A DNA stretch of 5,514 nucleotides. Origin: an uncultured bacterium. Lineage in GTDB: Bacteria > Bacteroidota > Bacteroidia > Bacteroidales > Bacteroidaceae. Position numbers and translations under genes: made by a program. How positions within the stretch are numbered: the first letter of the stretch is position 1; each line of letters opens with the position of its first letter. Below the pieces are notes generated by a model. It was not told where the DNA came from, made no database searches, and worked only from the letters and a program-made list of their open reading frames with translations. This document shows positions 1 through 5,514 of this stretch, piece after piece. The stretch spans positions 1 through 5,514 of the forward strand of contig CALZMB010000160.1 in assembly GCA_945788485.1 (NCBI GenBank), read 5' to 3'.

Positions 1-317
1 AGACCGTCATCATCCTCATCTTCCTTGCCGGGGTGTGGGCAGGGAGAAGAAGCAGGTTCCTTTGGGCCGCCATGTCCTTCTTCGCCATGGACATGGCGTT
101 GCATCTCGGGCTCGGGTTCGGCATAAACGAGATATACATCATGTCGCCGCACTATCTCTTCGTCCTCCCTATAGCCGCCGCCTTCCTGCTTAAGCGCATG
201 CACGACAGACACACCCGAAAGCAATGGCAGGCAGCCCTTTATACCGCAGTTGGCTGCGCTACGCTATGGTGCTGGACAACAAACCTGTGGCTCATAACAA
301 GATATATGGTCTTTTAG
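1..317 (+). CDS. Multi-pass membrane protein, C-terminal part only (paralogue of the next gene)
   Basis: The reading frame is open from the left edge (first full codon at position 3) to TAG at 315-317, giving about 104 residues, so the true start lies outside the window; the GTG at 33 is an internal valine codon. The fragment has about four hydrophobic segments. It aligns without gaps to residues 349-412 of the protein at 507-1859: by hand I count about 28 identities in 64 positions. Shared motifs are GxWxGRRxR, DMxLHxG, YIMxxH and FVxPI, followed by LK. Beyond that the tails diverge, but both end in a hydrophobic stretch. Function is unknown; the family resembles proteins labelled DUF6080 in Bacteroidales, a name given from memory and not searched. 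As a neighbour of glycan genes, a role in polysaccharide assembly is inferred. Confidence 0.8.
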   Translation, partial: TVIILIFLAGVWAGRRSRFLWAAMSFFAMDMALHLGLGFGINEIYIMSPHYLFVLPIAAAFLLKRMHDRHTRKQWQAALYTAVGCATLWCWTTNLWLITRYMVF

Positions 318-326
318 TTGACAAGG
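312..326 (+). repeat. Single octamer-repeat remnant at the stop codon of the first gene
   Basis: The string TTTTAGTTGAC at 312-322 includes the TAG stop (315-317) of the first gene. The same 11 bases recur at 1861-1871 just after the stop of the second gene. AGTTGACAAG is one and a bit units of the CRAGTTGA octamer seen at 387-410. It is either an eroded member of that family or 3' flank copied together with the gene duplication. Confidence 0.45.
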
Positions 327-385
327 AGTTTACCTCCCTTCAGTCAGTGGGTCCAGAGGACAAATCTCCTTGAGCTTGCGAAAAA

Positions 386-480
386 ACAAGTTGACGAGTT
401 GACAAGTTGATAGTACCGTCAGTTCAAAACCCGCTACTCAAACACCATCAACCCGTCAACTTGTCAACCCGTCAACTTGT
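386..480. repeat. Octamer tandem repeats forming a 25-bp inverted repeat
   Basis: Left side: three tandem CRAGTTGA octamers (387-394, 395-402, 403-410). Right side: four tandem TCAACYYG octamers (448-455, 456-463, 464-471, 472-479), strictly alternating CCG and TTG endings, so the 16-mer TCAACCCGTCAACTTG is present twice exactly. The two sides are reverse complements: 386-410 pairs with 456-480 over 25 positions with one mismatch (A at 397 against C at 469), around a 45-nt spacer. In RNA this would be a long hairpin about 26 nt before the start of the next gene; in DNA it is a large dyad. There is no T-run after it, so it is not a standard intrinsic terminator. The rest of the 189-nt gap (318-385, 481-506) shows only an A-rich leader before the start codon and no TAnnTTTG promoter. 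Confidence 0.85.
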
Positions 481-506
481 TTACTTAAAAGAAAATCATT
501 AAAACA

Positions 507-1859
507 ATGCTACCATTCTTGAAGCGACATAAAGAGGAGACGCTGCTGTTCTTCATCGGCATGCTCGTCGTCACGACATTCAATGCCATGATGCTGTGCT
601 ACAACTACGAGGCATGGGTCAATCCGAAGGTCGGTTTCTGGACTGCATTCTCCTCAAAGTTCGAGGTCTCCGGCTTCGACTGCTTCACATATATCATCAT
701 CAGCAAGTGGCGGCCGCTTTATGTCCTCTCGCGCCATCCCCTCCTCGCCATGATGGTATGGCCGCTGTCTCAGCTCAATGTCCTGCTTCGCGACATCACG
801 GGCATCAACTGCACTATACACATCGTCGCCGCCGTATGGGGCATGGCGAGCCTCTGCTCATGGATGCTGTTCTATCATCTCATGCGCCGCACTATGTCAC
901 TGCGCTTCTCTGAGAGCCTCCTCCTCACCCTCTTCTTCTTCTCCTTCTCGCACGTCATGCTCACCCTCTTCACCCCCGACCACATGACGCTGACGCTCCC
1001 CATCCTCCTCATCGCCGTCATCCTCGCAGCGCGCGCCGTCAGGCGGGGCACACTCATGCCCTGGTGGCAGACGATGCTCCTCTGCTTCGTCTCCACCGGC
1101 ATCACCACCACCAACTGCGTGAAAATCTACCTCGCCGACCTCTTCGCCTCATGGCGACGATGCAGCTTTCGAGAATGGCTGCGCCGTTCCCTCGCCTATC
1201 TCATACCCCTCGCGCTCATCACCGCCGCATACATCTGGCAGACACACACCACACAGAAAGAAGAAGAGCGCTATGCCGAAAACATCATAACCAAACGGTC
1301 GGCGAGAGACAGCGTCTTCGCCGAGATGATACAACAGTCGTTAGAGAAGACCAAAGAGGTTCACAGCAGCCAGATTATCGACATCGACGGACTGACAAAC
1401 ACCGAATACCACATCGACCGCCTCCCCTCGCTCTTCGAAAACGTCTTCGGCGAAGGCTTCATCCTCCACGAGACGTGTACGCTGAAGGATGCCAACCGCC
1501 ACCGTCCTGTCCTCATCCGCTATACCAACCCCGTCAACTACGTCTTCGAGGCAATCCTCCTGCTCCTCTTCATCATCGGGATATGGCATGGCAGACGCAA
1601 CCGCATAGTATGGATGACACTCTCGATGTTCCTCTTCGACATGTTCCTGCACGTCGGCATGAACTTCGCCTCAGCTGATGTATATATAATGACAGCACAT
1701 TGGGCATTCGTCATCCCCATCTGCATAGCCTGCACACTGAAAAGCGGGGGCAGCCGCGTCCGCACCGCCACGCTCGCAGCCGTTCTCGTGCTCACCATGT
1801 ATATGTGGATTCACAACACATATCTCACGGCAGAACACCTGCTGAAACTAAATCTCTAA
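507..1859 (+). CDS. Multi-pass membrane protein of unknown function, possibly a GT-C-like glycosyltransferase (DUF6080-like)
   Basis: The protein has 450 residues, ATG at 507 after an A-rich leader without Shine-Dalgarno, and TAA at 1857-1859. Hydrophobic segments by eye: about 12-31, 103-125, 137-155, 160-178, 188-207, 229-244, 347-360, 367-385, 392-411 and 420-437. A charged stretch at about 245-345 separates the N- and C-terminal membrane bundles and is probably a soluble loop or domain. After the first membrane helix comes a long loop with GFD at 56-58 and RHPLL at 76-80; this recalls GT-C enzymes (PMT/ArnT type), where a first-loop Asp is followed by an HPPL-like motif. TPDHM lies at 156-160. 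The C-terminal motifs GRR (362-364), DMFLH (378-382) and YIMTAH (393-398) are shared with the upstream paralogue. I do not recognise a characterised function; the GT-C reading is a hypothesis and the DUF6080 label is from memory. Confidence 0.85.
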   Translation: MLPFLKRHKEETLLFFIGMLVVTTFNAMMLCYNYEAWVNPKVGFWTAFSSKFEVSGFDCFTYIIISKWRPLYVLSRHPLLAMMVWPLSQLNVLLRDITGINCTIHIVAAVWGMASLCSWMLFYHLMRRTMSLRFSESLLLTLFFFSFSHVMLTLFTPDHMTLTLPILLIAVILAARAVRRGTLMPWWQTMLLCFVSTGITTTNCVKIYLADLFASWRRCSFREWLRRSLAYLIPLALITAAYIWQTHTTQKEEERYAENIITKRSARDSVFAEMIQQSLEKTKEVHSSQIIDIDGLTNTEYHIDRLPSLFENVFGEGFILHETCTLKDANRHRPVLIRYTNPVNYVFEAILLLLFIIGIWHGRRNRIVWMTLSMFLFDMFLHVGMNFASADVYIMTAHWAFVIPICIACTLKSGGSRVRTATLAAVLVLTMYMWIHNTYLTAEHLLKLNL

Positions 1860-1860
1860 G

Positions 1861-1884
1861 TTTTAGTTGACGAGTTGACAACTT
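1861..1884 (+). repeat. Partial octamer repeat between the membrane protein gene and the glycosyltransferase gene
   Basis: The 37-nt junction (1860-1896) begins with TTTTAGTTGA, then CGAGTTGA (1871-1878), then CAACTT. This is just under two CRAGTTGA units of the family at 387-410, and it shares TTTTAGTTGAC with 312-322. The rest of the gap is an A/T run leading directly to the ATG at 1897, which is the likely translation-initiation leader. Confidence 0.65.
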
Positions 1885-1896
1885 AAAAAAAATATT

Positions 1897-2841
1897 ATGC
1901 CATCTGTCACCATCCTCGTGCCCATATACAACGTGGCGGCATACATCGCCGAGTGCGCCGCCTCGCTCTTCTCGCAGAGCTACGCCGACATAGAATATAT
2001 CTTCTGCGACGACTGCTCTCCCGACAACTCCGTCGCCATCCTCAGCGACGTCCTCACGCGCTATCCCCATCGCGCCCCTCACGTCACCGTGCTCCGCAAT
2101 ATGGAAAACAAGGGCCTCGGCGGCTCACGCCTTCATCTCATACAACACGTCACGACGCCCTATTTCATCCATGCAGACAGCGATGACATCCTTCCTCCTG
2201 ATGCCGTCGCCACTCTCGTCGAAGCCATAGAGCGCACAGGTGCCGACTACGTTGAAGGCGCATACACGGAATACTACCGCGGCAGTCACTCTGCGCCCTT
2301 CCGTCCCTTCCACGGGACAGAGGCTGCCTACCGCCGCCGCGTCCTCTGCCAGAACATCGTCGGCAACCACGTCTGGGGGAAGATCTACCGCAACTCCGTC
2401 CTCACCCTCGTCCCTCAGCCCTTCATCCCCGGCATCGACTACGCCGAAGACCTCTGCTTCAACGCACGCCTCGCCGCCGTCGCCACGCGCGCCTCTATCG
2501 ACAACGTCGTCTATCATTACCGTACAGACAACATCACATCCTACACGAAGAACATCTCGCGCCGCAGCGTCCTCTCCTACGTTAGGGCGTCAGACACCAT
2601 CTACAGGTTCTACCTTTCCCGCCACGACATCCCCCTCTCGCTCGAGATTGGCATCCTCAACGTCTATCGCGAGTGCCAGCGCAACACCGTGCCGCTCTCC
2701 GATGCCGACGCCCTCCTCTCCTACACCCCCCACAGCGTCATAACGCACATCACCCGATGTCTGCTGCGGTCGCGCGGCATAGCCTACACCATCGGCGACA
2801 TCCTCTATCGCGTCGCACGCCTGCTCTGCTCACGGTTCTGA
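1897..2841 (+). CDS. Glycosyltransferase family 2 (GT-A fold)
   Basis: The protein has 314 residues, with ATG at 1897 preceded by an A-rich leader. It is expected to be a cytoplasmic or membrane-associated enzyme that transfers a sugar from a nucleotide-sugar to the growing lipid-linked glycan. GT2 hallmarks appear in order: TILVPIYN at 5-12 (first beta strand of the nucleotide-binding half), DDCSPDNS at 38-45, NKGLGGSR at 71-78, the metal-binding DSDD at 94-97, GKIYRNSVL at 161-169, AED at 183-185 (candidate catalytic base region) and YHYRTDNITS at 206-215. The length is normal for capsule or LPS GT2 enzymes, and no key motif is missing. The sugar donor and acceptor cannot be read from sequence. 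The C-terminal 90 residues are less conserved and may bind acceptor or membrane. A 62-nt gap follows, with neither a convincing terminator nor a promoter, consistent with an operon. Confidence 0.93.
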   Translation: MPSVTILVPIYNVAAYIAECAASLFSQSYADIEYIFCDDCSPDNSVAILSDVLTRYPHRAPHVTVLRNMENKGLGGSRLHLIQHVTTPYFIHADSDDILPPDAVATLVEAIERTGADYVEGAYTEYYRGSHSAPFRPFHGTEAAYRRRVLCQNIVGNHVWGKIYRNSVLTLVPQPFIPGIDYAEDLCFNARLAAVATRASIDNVVYHYRTDNITSYTKNISRRSVLSYVRASDTIYRFYLSRHDIPLSLEIGILNVYRECQRNTVPLSDADALLSYTPHSVITHITRCLLRSRGIAYTIGDILYRVARLLCSRF

Positions 2842-2903
2842 GGCAAGCCTCACCGACACCAGCCGCACGCCATCACACTCTTTCACGCACCCGCCTTCAT
2901 ACA

Positions 2904-4415
2904 ATGCAAGATACACTCAAACAACGCACAGCAAAGGGCCTCGTCTGGAGCGGCACGCTAAGCATTGCCACACAGGTTCTCAATCTCATCATCGGCATCT
3001 TCCTCGGTCGGCTGCTCACCTCATCCGACTACGGCGTCGTCGGCGTGCTCACCATCTTCACCGCCATCGCCTCCGACCTGCAAAGCTCCGGCTTCACCCA
3101 AGCCCTCGTCAACCAGGCACATACTGACCGCCGCCACTACAACGCCGTCTTCACCTTCAACGTCGTCGTCAGTCTCCTGATGTATGCCGCTCTATATCTC
3201 TCCGCCCCCCTCATCGCCCGCTTCTTCCGCCAAGATTGTCTCACCAGTGTCTCGCGCCTCGTCTTCCTCGCTTTCCTCATCTCGTCGTTCAGCATAGCCC
3301 ACGGCGGCTACCTAACGAAGACGATGCGCAACAGGGAGATCGCCATCACCGGCATCCTCGCCCTCGTTATCTCTGGCGCTGCCGGCATCACCCTCGCTTT
3401 CCTCGGCTACGGATATTGGGCGTTGGCATGGCAGCAGGTCGTCTATATCACCGTCATCACCATCGGCCGCTACATCGCCACCGACATCGCCATCCGCCCC
3501 ACCTCCGACCTACGTCCCATCCGCCGCATGGCACCTTTCGCACTCAAGATTCTCGTCACGAAAATCGTCAACACGCTCTCCGCCAACATCCTCACTCTCA
3601 TCTTCGGCAGGCTCTACCCCATCAGTCAGGTCGGCCACTACACCCAGGCATACAAGTGGAACACCATGGGCCACTCAGTTGTCACCAACGCCATGGCGCA
3701 GATAGCGCAGGCGGTGATGGTAGAGGCTCGCAACACTGACAGCCGTCCCTCGCCTGTCACAGGCAGCGAGACACAGTCAGGCAGCGAGACAGACACGTCG
3801 CAGCGTCAGCTGCGCGTCTTCCGCAAGATGGTGCGCTTCACCGCCTTCCTCTCCATGCCCCTCATGCTCGGCATAGCCCTCGTCGCCCCTGAACTCATCC
3901 ATCTCACCATCGGTCCCCGGTGGCAGCCCTGCGTACCGCTGCTCCGCATACTCTGCATCGCTGGAGCCTTCCTCCCCATCCACACCATCTACCAGAACCT
4001 CGCCGTCAGCCGCGGCCGCAGCGACATCTATATGTGGCTCAACCTCCTGCAGATAGCCCTCCAGACAGCCCTCGTCATCCTTCTCCGCCATCAAGGCATG
4101 ACAGTCCTCGTAGCCGCTTACGCCCTCTTCACCATACTGTGGACGCTCGCCTGGCACCACGCCGCTGCCAAGCTGCTGCCCTGTCGCTGGCGCCATGCCG
4201 CAGCCGACATCCTCCCCTACACCCTCGCCGCCGCCGCCGTCATGCTCGCCACCTACCATCTCACATCACCCATAGCCCCGCCTCTGCCCCTAATCCTCAC
4301 AAAGACAGCCGTCGCCGCCATGCTCTATTGGCTCACGATGCGCCTCCTGCATGACGGCATACTCGCAGAGTGCCATGCATATCTAATCAACACCGTCATC
4401 CGCAAACGCAAATGA
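2904..4415 (+). CDS. Polysaccharide/lipopolysaccharide flippase, MOP superfamily (Wzx/WzxC/TuaB-like)
   Basis: The protein has 503 residues. I start it at ATG 2904 because it gives the usual N-terminus of the family (KGLVWSG at 11-17, then LGRLLTSSDYGVVGVLT at 34-50). The frame stays open upstream to 2673, but that stretch overlaps the GT2 gene and encodes a His/Arg/Pro-rich sequence typical of a shadow frame. There are about 12 to 14 hydrophobic segments from residue 14 to 480. Other family-like signatures are SSGFTQALVNQ (61-71), GYGYWAL (168-174), VGHYTQAY (243-250) and a GPRW segment (337-340) before a hydrophobic helix. It would move undecaprenyl-linked glycan units across the inner membrane. 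A hydrophilic low-complexity stretch at about 276-300 (rich in Ser, Thr, Glu, Gly) is unusual for the family. The stop overlaps the next start (ATGA, 4412-4415), suggesting translational coupling. Confidence 0.92.
   Translation: MQDTLKQRTAKGLVWSGTLSIATQVLNLIIGIFLGRLLTSSDYGVVGVLTIFTAIASDLQSSGFTQALVNQAHTDRRHYNAVFTFNVVVSLLMYAALYLSAPLIARFFRQDCLTSVSRLVFLAFLISSFSIAHGGYLTKTMRNREIAITGILALVISGAAGITLAFLGYGYWALAWQQVVYITVITIGRYIATDIAIRPTSDLRPIRRMAPFALKILVTKIVNTLSANILTLIFGRLYPISQVGHYTQAYKWNTMGHSVVTNAMAQIAQAVMVEARNTDSRPSPVTGSETQSGSETDTSQRQLRVFRKMVRFTAFLSMPLMLGIALVAPELIHLTIGPRWQPCVPLLRILCIAGAFLPIHTIYQNLAVSRGRSDIYMWLNLLQIALQTALVILLRHQGMTVLVAAYALFTILWTLAWHHAAAKLLPCRWRHAAADILPYTLAAAAVMLATYHLTSPIAPPLPLILTKTAVAAMLYWLTMRLLHDGILAECHAYLINTVIRKRK
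3760..3791 (+). repeat. In-frame 14-bp direct repeat within the flippase gene
   Basis: CAGGCAGCGAGACA occurs at 3760-3773 and again at 3778-3791. The period is 18 nt, i.e. six codons, so the reading frame is kept. The encoded segment is TGSETQSGSETDTS (residues 286-299), in which GSET appears twice. It sits in a hydrophilic loop between membrane segments. The form suggests replication slippage expanding a tolerated loop. Confidence 0.8.
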
Positions 4416-5275
4416 AACAGCTCACACCGCAAGAGTTCCGCCAGTGGCGGCAGATTATACTCGAAGCCCTGCAGTTCTTCGACCGTTTCTGCGCCACACA
4501 CCACCTCACCTACTACGCCGTAGGCGGCACCGCCATCGGTGCCGTTCGCCATCACGGCATCATCCCCTGGGACGACGACATCGATGTCGCCATGCCGCGC
4601 CCCGACTACGACCGTCTGCTCCGTCTCGCCCCCGCTGCCCTGCCGGCGGAATACCGCCTCGTCACTCCCATCACCGACCCCTGCTACGAACACCCCTTCG
4701 CCAAGCTCATCGACACTCGCACACTCCTTGTCGAACACTCCGAAATCCCCTGCCCCATAGGCCTTTTCATCGACATATTCCCCTTAGACGCCACCGATGA
4801 CGATACCGCCGCAGCCGAGCGCGACCTCATGCGCTACAGCCGTCTGCGCCACCGCCTCGAAGCCGTCTCCTCGCACACCACGCTCTGCACCCACCTCAGC
4901 CTCCTGCTCCACCCACACCACTGGGGACGCTTCGCCGTGAAGACCTTGGCATGGCTCTTCCGCCCCGCGATGCGCCGCTACTATCTGCGCCGCCTCGACA
5001 GCATCACACGCCGCCACCCCTACACTGGCGCGCGATGGCTTGCCAACTACGGAGGGGCATACACCACACGCGAACGATTCCCCGCCGACTTTCTTGAAGG
5101 CGACACGCCGCGCCTGCCCTTCGCCGACGGCGACATACCGCTCTTCCCGCGCTATCATGAATACCTCACCCTCGTCTATGGCGACTATATGCAGCTGCCC
5201 CCGCCCGAAAAGCGCATACCACACCACGCGAAACACATCGTCAGGATGAGAGAGGTGACGCCGCACGAAGAGTGA
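4412..5275 (+). CDS. LicD family protein (phospho-substituent transferase for surface glycan)
   Basis: The protein has 287 residues. ATG 4412 is preferred because it overlaps the flippase stop as ATGA and gives the normal short LicD N-terminus; an in-frame ATG at 4370 would add 14 residues inside the flippase gene. The LicD core is intact: VGGTAIGAVRHHG (37-49), PWDDDIDVAMPRPDYDRL (52-69) with candidate metal-binding Asp at 54-56 and 58, then FIDIFPLD (119-126), and the C-terminal YGDYMQLPPPEKR (256-268). LicD proteins have a nucleotidyltransferase-like fold. The characterised members transfer phosphocholine from CDP-choline to LPS or teichoic acid, and relatives add other phospho-linked groups. 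No choline uptake or activation gene (licA/licC type) is in the window, so the donor is open. It acts presumably in the cytoplasm on the lipid-linked glycan. It is the last gene before the terminator at 5381. Confidence 0.93.
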   Translation: MKQLTPQEFRQWRQIILEALQFFDRFCATHHLTYYAVGGTAIGAVRHHGIIPWDDDIDVAMPRPDYDRLLRLAPAALPAEYRLVTPITDPCYEHPFAKLIDTRTLLVEHSEIPCPIGLFIDIFPLDATDDDTAAAERDLMRYSRLRHRLEAVSSHTTLCTHLSLLLHPHHWGRFAVKTLAWLFRPAMRRYYLRRLDSITRRHPYTGARWLANYGGAYTTRERFPADFLEGDTPRLPFADGDIPLFPRYHEYLTLVYGDYMQLPPPEKRIPHHAKHIVRMREVTPHEE

Positions 5276-5295
5276 AGCATTCACGACAAAAAGAA

Positions 5296-5324
5296 TCAAC
5301 CCGCCAACTTGCAACTTGACAACT
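5296..5324 (+). repeat. Decayed octamer repeat downstream of the LicD gene
   Basis: TCAACCCG (5296-5303) is followed by CCAACTTG (5304-5311), then CAACTTG with one base lost, then ACAACT. This is the same TCAACYYG family as 448-479, with one substitution and one deletion. It lies 20 nt after the LicD stop and upstream of the terminator. Confidence 0.7.
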
Positions 5325-5328
5325 GAAA

Positions 5329-5345
5329 GCATGTCGCAGACATGC
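5329..5345. other. Short perfect hairpin/dyad after the LicD gene
   Basis: GCATGTC (5329-5335) and GACATGC (5339-5345) are exact reverse complements separated by GCA. This gives a 7-bp stem with a 3-nt loop. No T-run follows, so it is unlikely to terminate transcription on its own. It could protect the 3' end of the operon mRNA or be a protein-binding dyad; chance is also possible. Confidence 0.5.
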
Positions 5346-5380
5346 GAAACGCGTACAGGGCGGTTCTATAATGAATAAAG

Positions 5381-5419
5381 AAACGGAGAAAACGGCAAAC
5401 GTCATTTTCTCCGTTTTTT
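5381..5419 (+). terminator. Rho-independent terminator of the polysaccharide operon
   Basis: AAACGGAGAAAA (5381-5392) pairs perfectly with TTTTCTCCGTTT (5405-5416): a 12-bp stem with four G-C pairs and a 12-nt loop. Six T residues run through 5414-5419. The loop can add ACG/CGT pairing (5392-5394 with 5400-5402) as an alternative fold. It lies about 105 nt after the LicD stop and is the only clear intrinsic terminator in the window. A-rich bases upstream of the stem could give weaker activity on the other strand. Confidence 0.85.
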
Positions 5420-5469
5420 GTTATCCTAAATTCCGCAACACTATTATAAATTCAACTTTTTAACCCAAG

Positions 5470-5497
5470 TTTGATATCTTATTGGTCGTTATTTTTG
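5470..5497 (+). promoter_or_regulatory. Probable Bacteroidota promoter for a gene beyond the right edge
   Basis: TATTTTTG at 5490-5497, followed by CA, matches the Bacteroidota -7 consensus TAnnTTTG. TTTG at 5470-5473 could be the -33 element, though the 16-nt gap between them is a little short. It lies in A/T-rich DNA just after the operon terminator, where a new transcription unit would be expected. No start codon for the downstream gene is identifiable in the remaining 17 bases. Confidence 0.5.
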
Positions 5498-5514
5498 CAA
5501 ATCAGCGTTTTGTG

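Noticed and set aside
322..372. CAAGGAG (322-328) and CTCCTTG (366-372) inverted repeat
   Set aside because: Only 7 bp with a 37-nt spacer and no further pairing or T-run; could be chance.
391..395. TTGAC strings in the repeats as sigma-70 -35 boxes
   Set aside because: They are part of the octamer unit, no matching -10 follows, and Bacteroidota promoters use TTTG / TAnnTTTG instead.
386..480. CRISPR-like array or origin iterons
   Set aside because: Units are 8 nt with no spacers between them, and no cas or replication gene is present; a simple tandem octamer repeat explains it better.
1064..1678. Forward open frame of 204 codons inside the membrane protein gene, and similar ones at 2240-2743, 3236-3739 and 3920-4354
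   Set aside because: Out-of-frame shadows with Arg/His/Pro/Ser-rich composition caused by base bias.
2840..2851. GAGGC/GCCTC inverted repeat right after the GT2 stop
   Set aside because: A 2-nt loop is too tight (or a 4-bp stem with a tetraloop), and there is no T-run; not a credible terminator.
2673..2903. N-terminal extension of the flippase frame to an upstream ATG
   Set aside because: It overlaps the GT2 gene in another frame and encodes a His/Arg/Pro-rich sequence with no family resemblance; ATG 2904 gives the normal flippase N-terminus.
3777..4259. Long reverse-strand open frame (160 codons), and similar ones at 1341-1652, 2125-2517, 4325-4738 and 4784-5332
   Set aside because: All lie opposite well-supported genes and encode Gly/Glu/Val/Asp-rich sequences that follow from the C-rich coding strand; no recognisable domain.
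4370..4411. Upstream in-frame ATG for the LicD gene
   Set aside because: It lies inside the flippase gene and adds 14 residues unlike LicD N-termini; the ATGA overlap start at 4412 is more natural.
5371..5463. Possible 30-codon small ORF starting ATGAATAAAGAAACG
   Set aside because: It runs straight through the intrinsic terminator hairpin and T-run, so its A/T-rich codons are explained by that structure; no other support.

Overview
The window looks like part of a surface-polysaccharide (capsule, exopolysaccharide or O-antigen-like) biosynthesis locus from a Bacteroidota member, most likely Prevotella or a close Bacteroidales relative. Grounds: no Shine-Dalgarno sequences but A/T-rich leaders before the starts (507, 1897), a Bacteroidota-type promoter (TTTG ... 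TATTTTTG) near the right edge, and a multi-pass membrane protein pair that resembles an uncharacterised Bacteroidales family. The genus is inference; no marker gene is present. Coding DNA is C-rich on the + strand, with many codons ending in C, while the gene junctions are A/T-rich.

All genes read left to right. (1) 1-317: C-terminal end of a multi-pass membrane protein cut by the window edge. (2) 318-506: a 189-nt gap holding tandem octamers arranged as a 25-bp inverted repeat. (3) 507-1859: a full-length paralogue of gene 1. (4) 1897-2841: a family 2 glycosyltransferase. (5) 2904-4415: a Wzx/WzxC-type flippase of the MOP superfamily. (6) 4412-5275: a LicD-family protein overlapping the flippase by ATGA. 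(7) 5276-5514: a decayed octamer repeat, a short perfect hairpin, an intrinsic terminator and a probable promoter for a gene beyond the window.

The set fits lipid-linked glycan assembly: the GT2 adds a sugar on the cytoplasmic side, the flippase exports the lipid-linked unit, and LicD may add a phospho-substituent to the glycan. The two tandem membrane proteins are of unknown function; their first-loop pattern hints at a GT-C-like glycosyltransferase fold acting on the periplasmic side. No promoter is visible between the genes, and a terminator follows the last one, so genes 1 to 5 are probably one transcription unit starting upstream of the window.

The least explained elements are the TCAACYYG / CRAGTTGA octamer family at three gene junctions, the tandem duplication of the membrane protein gene, and a Ser/Glu/Thr-rich in-frame repeat inserted in the flippase. 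I see no RNA gene, CRISPR array, insertion sequence or defence system.
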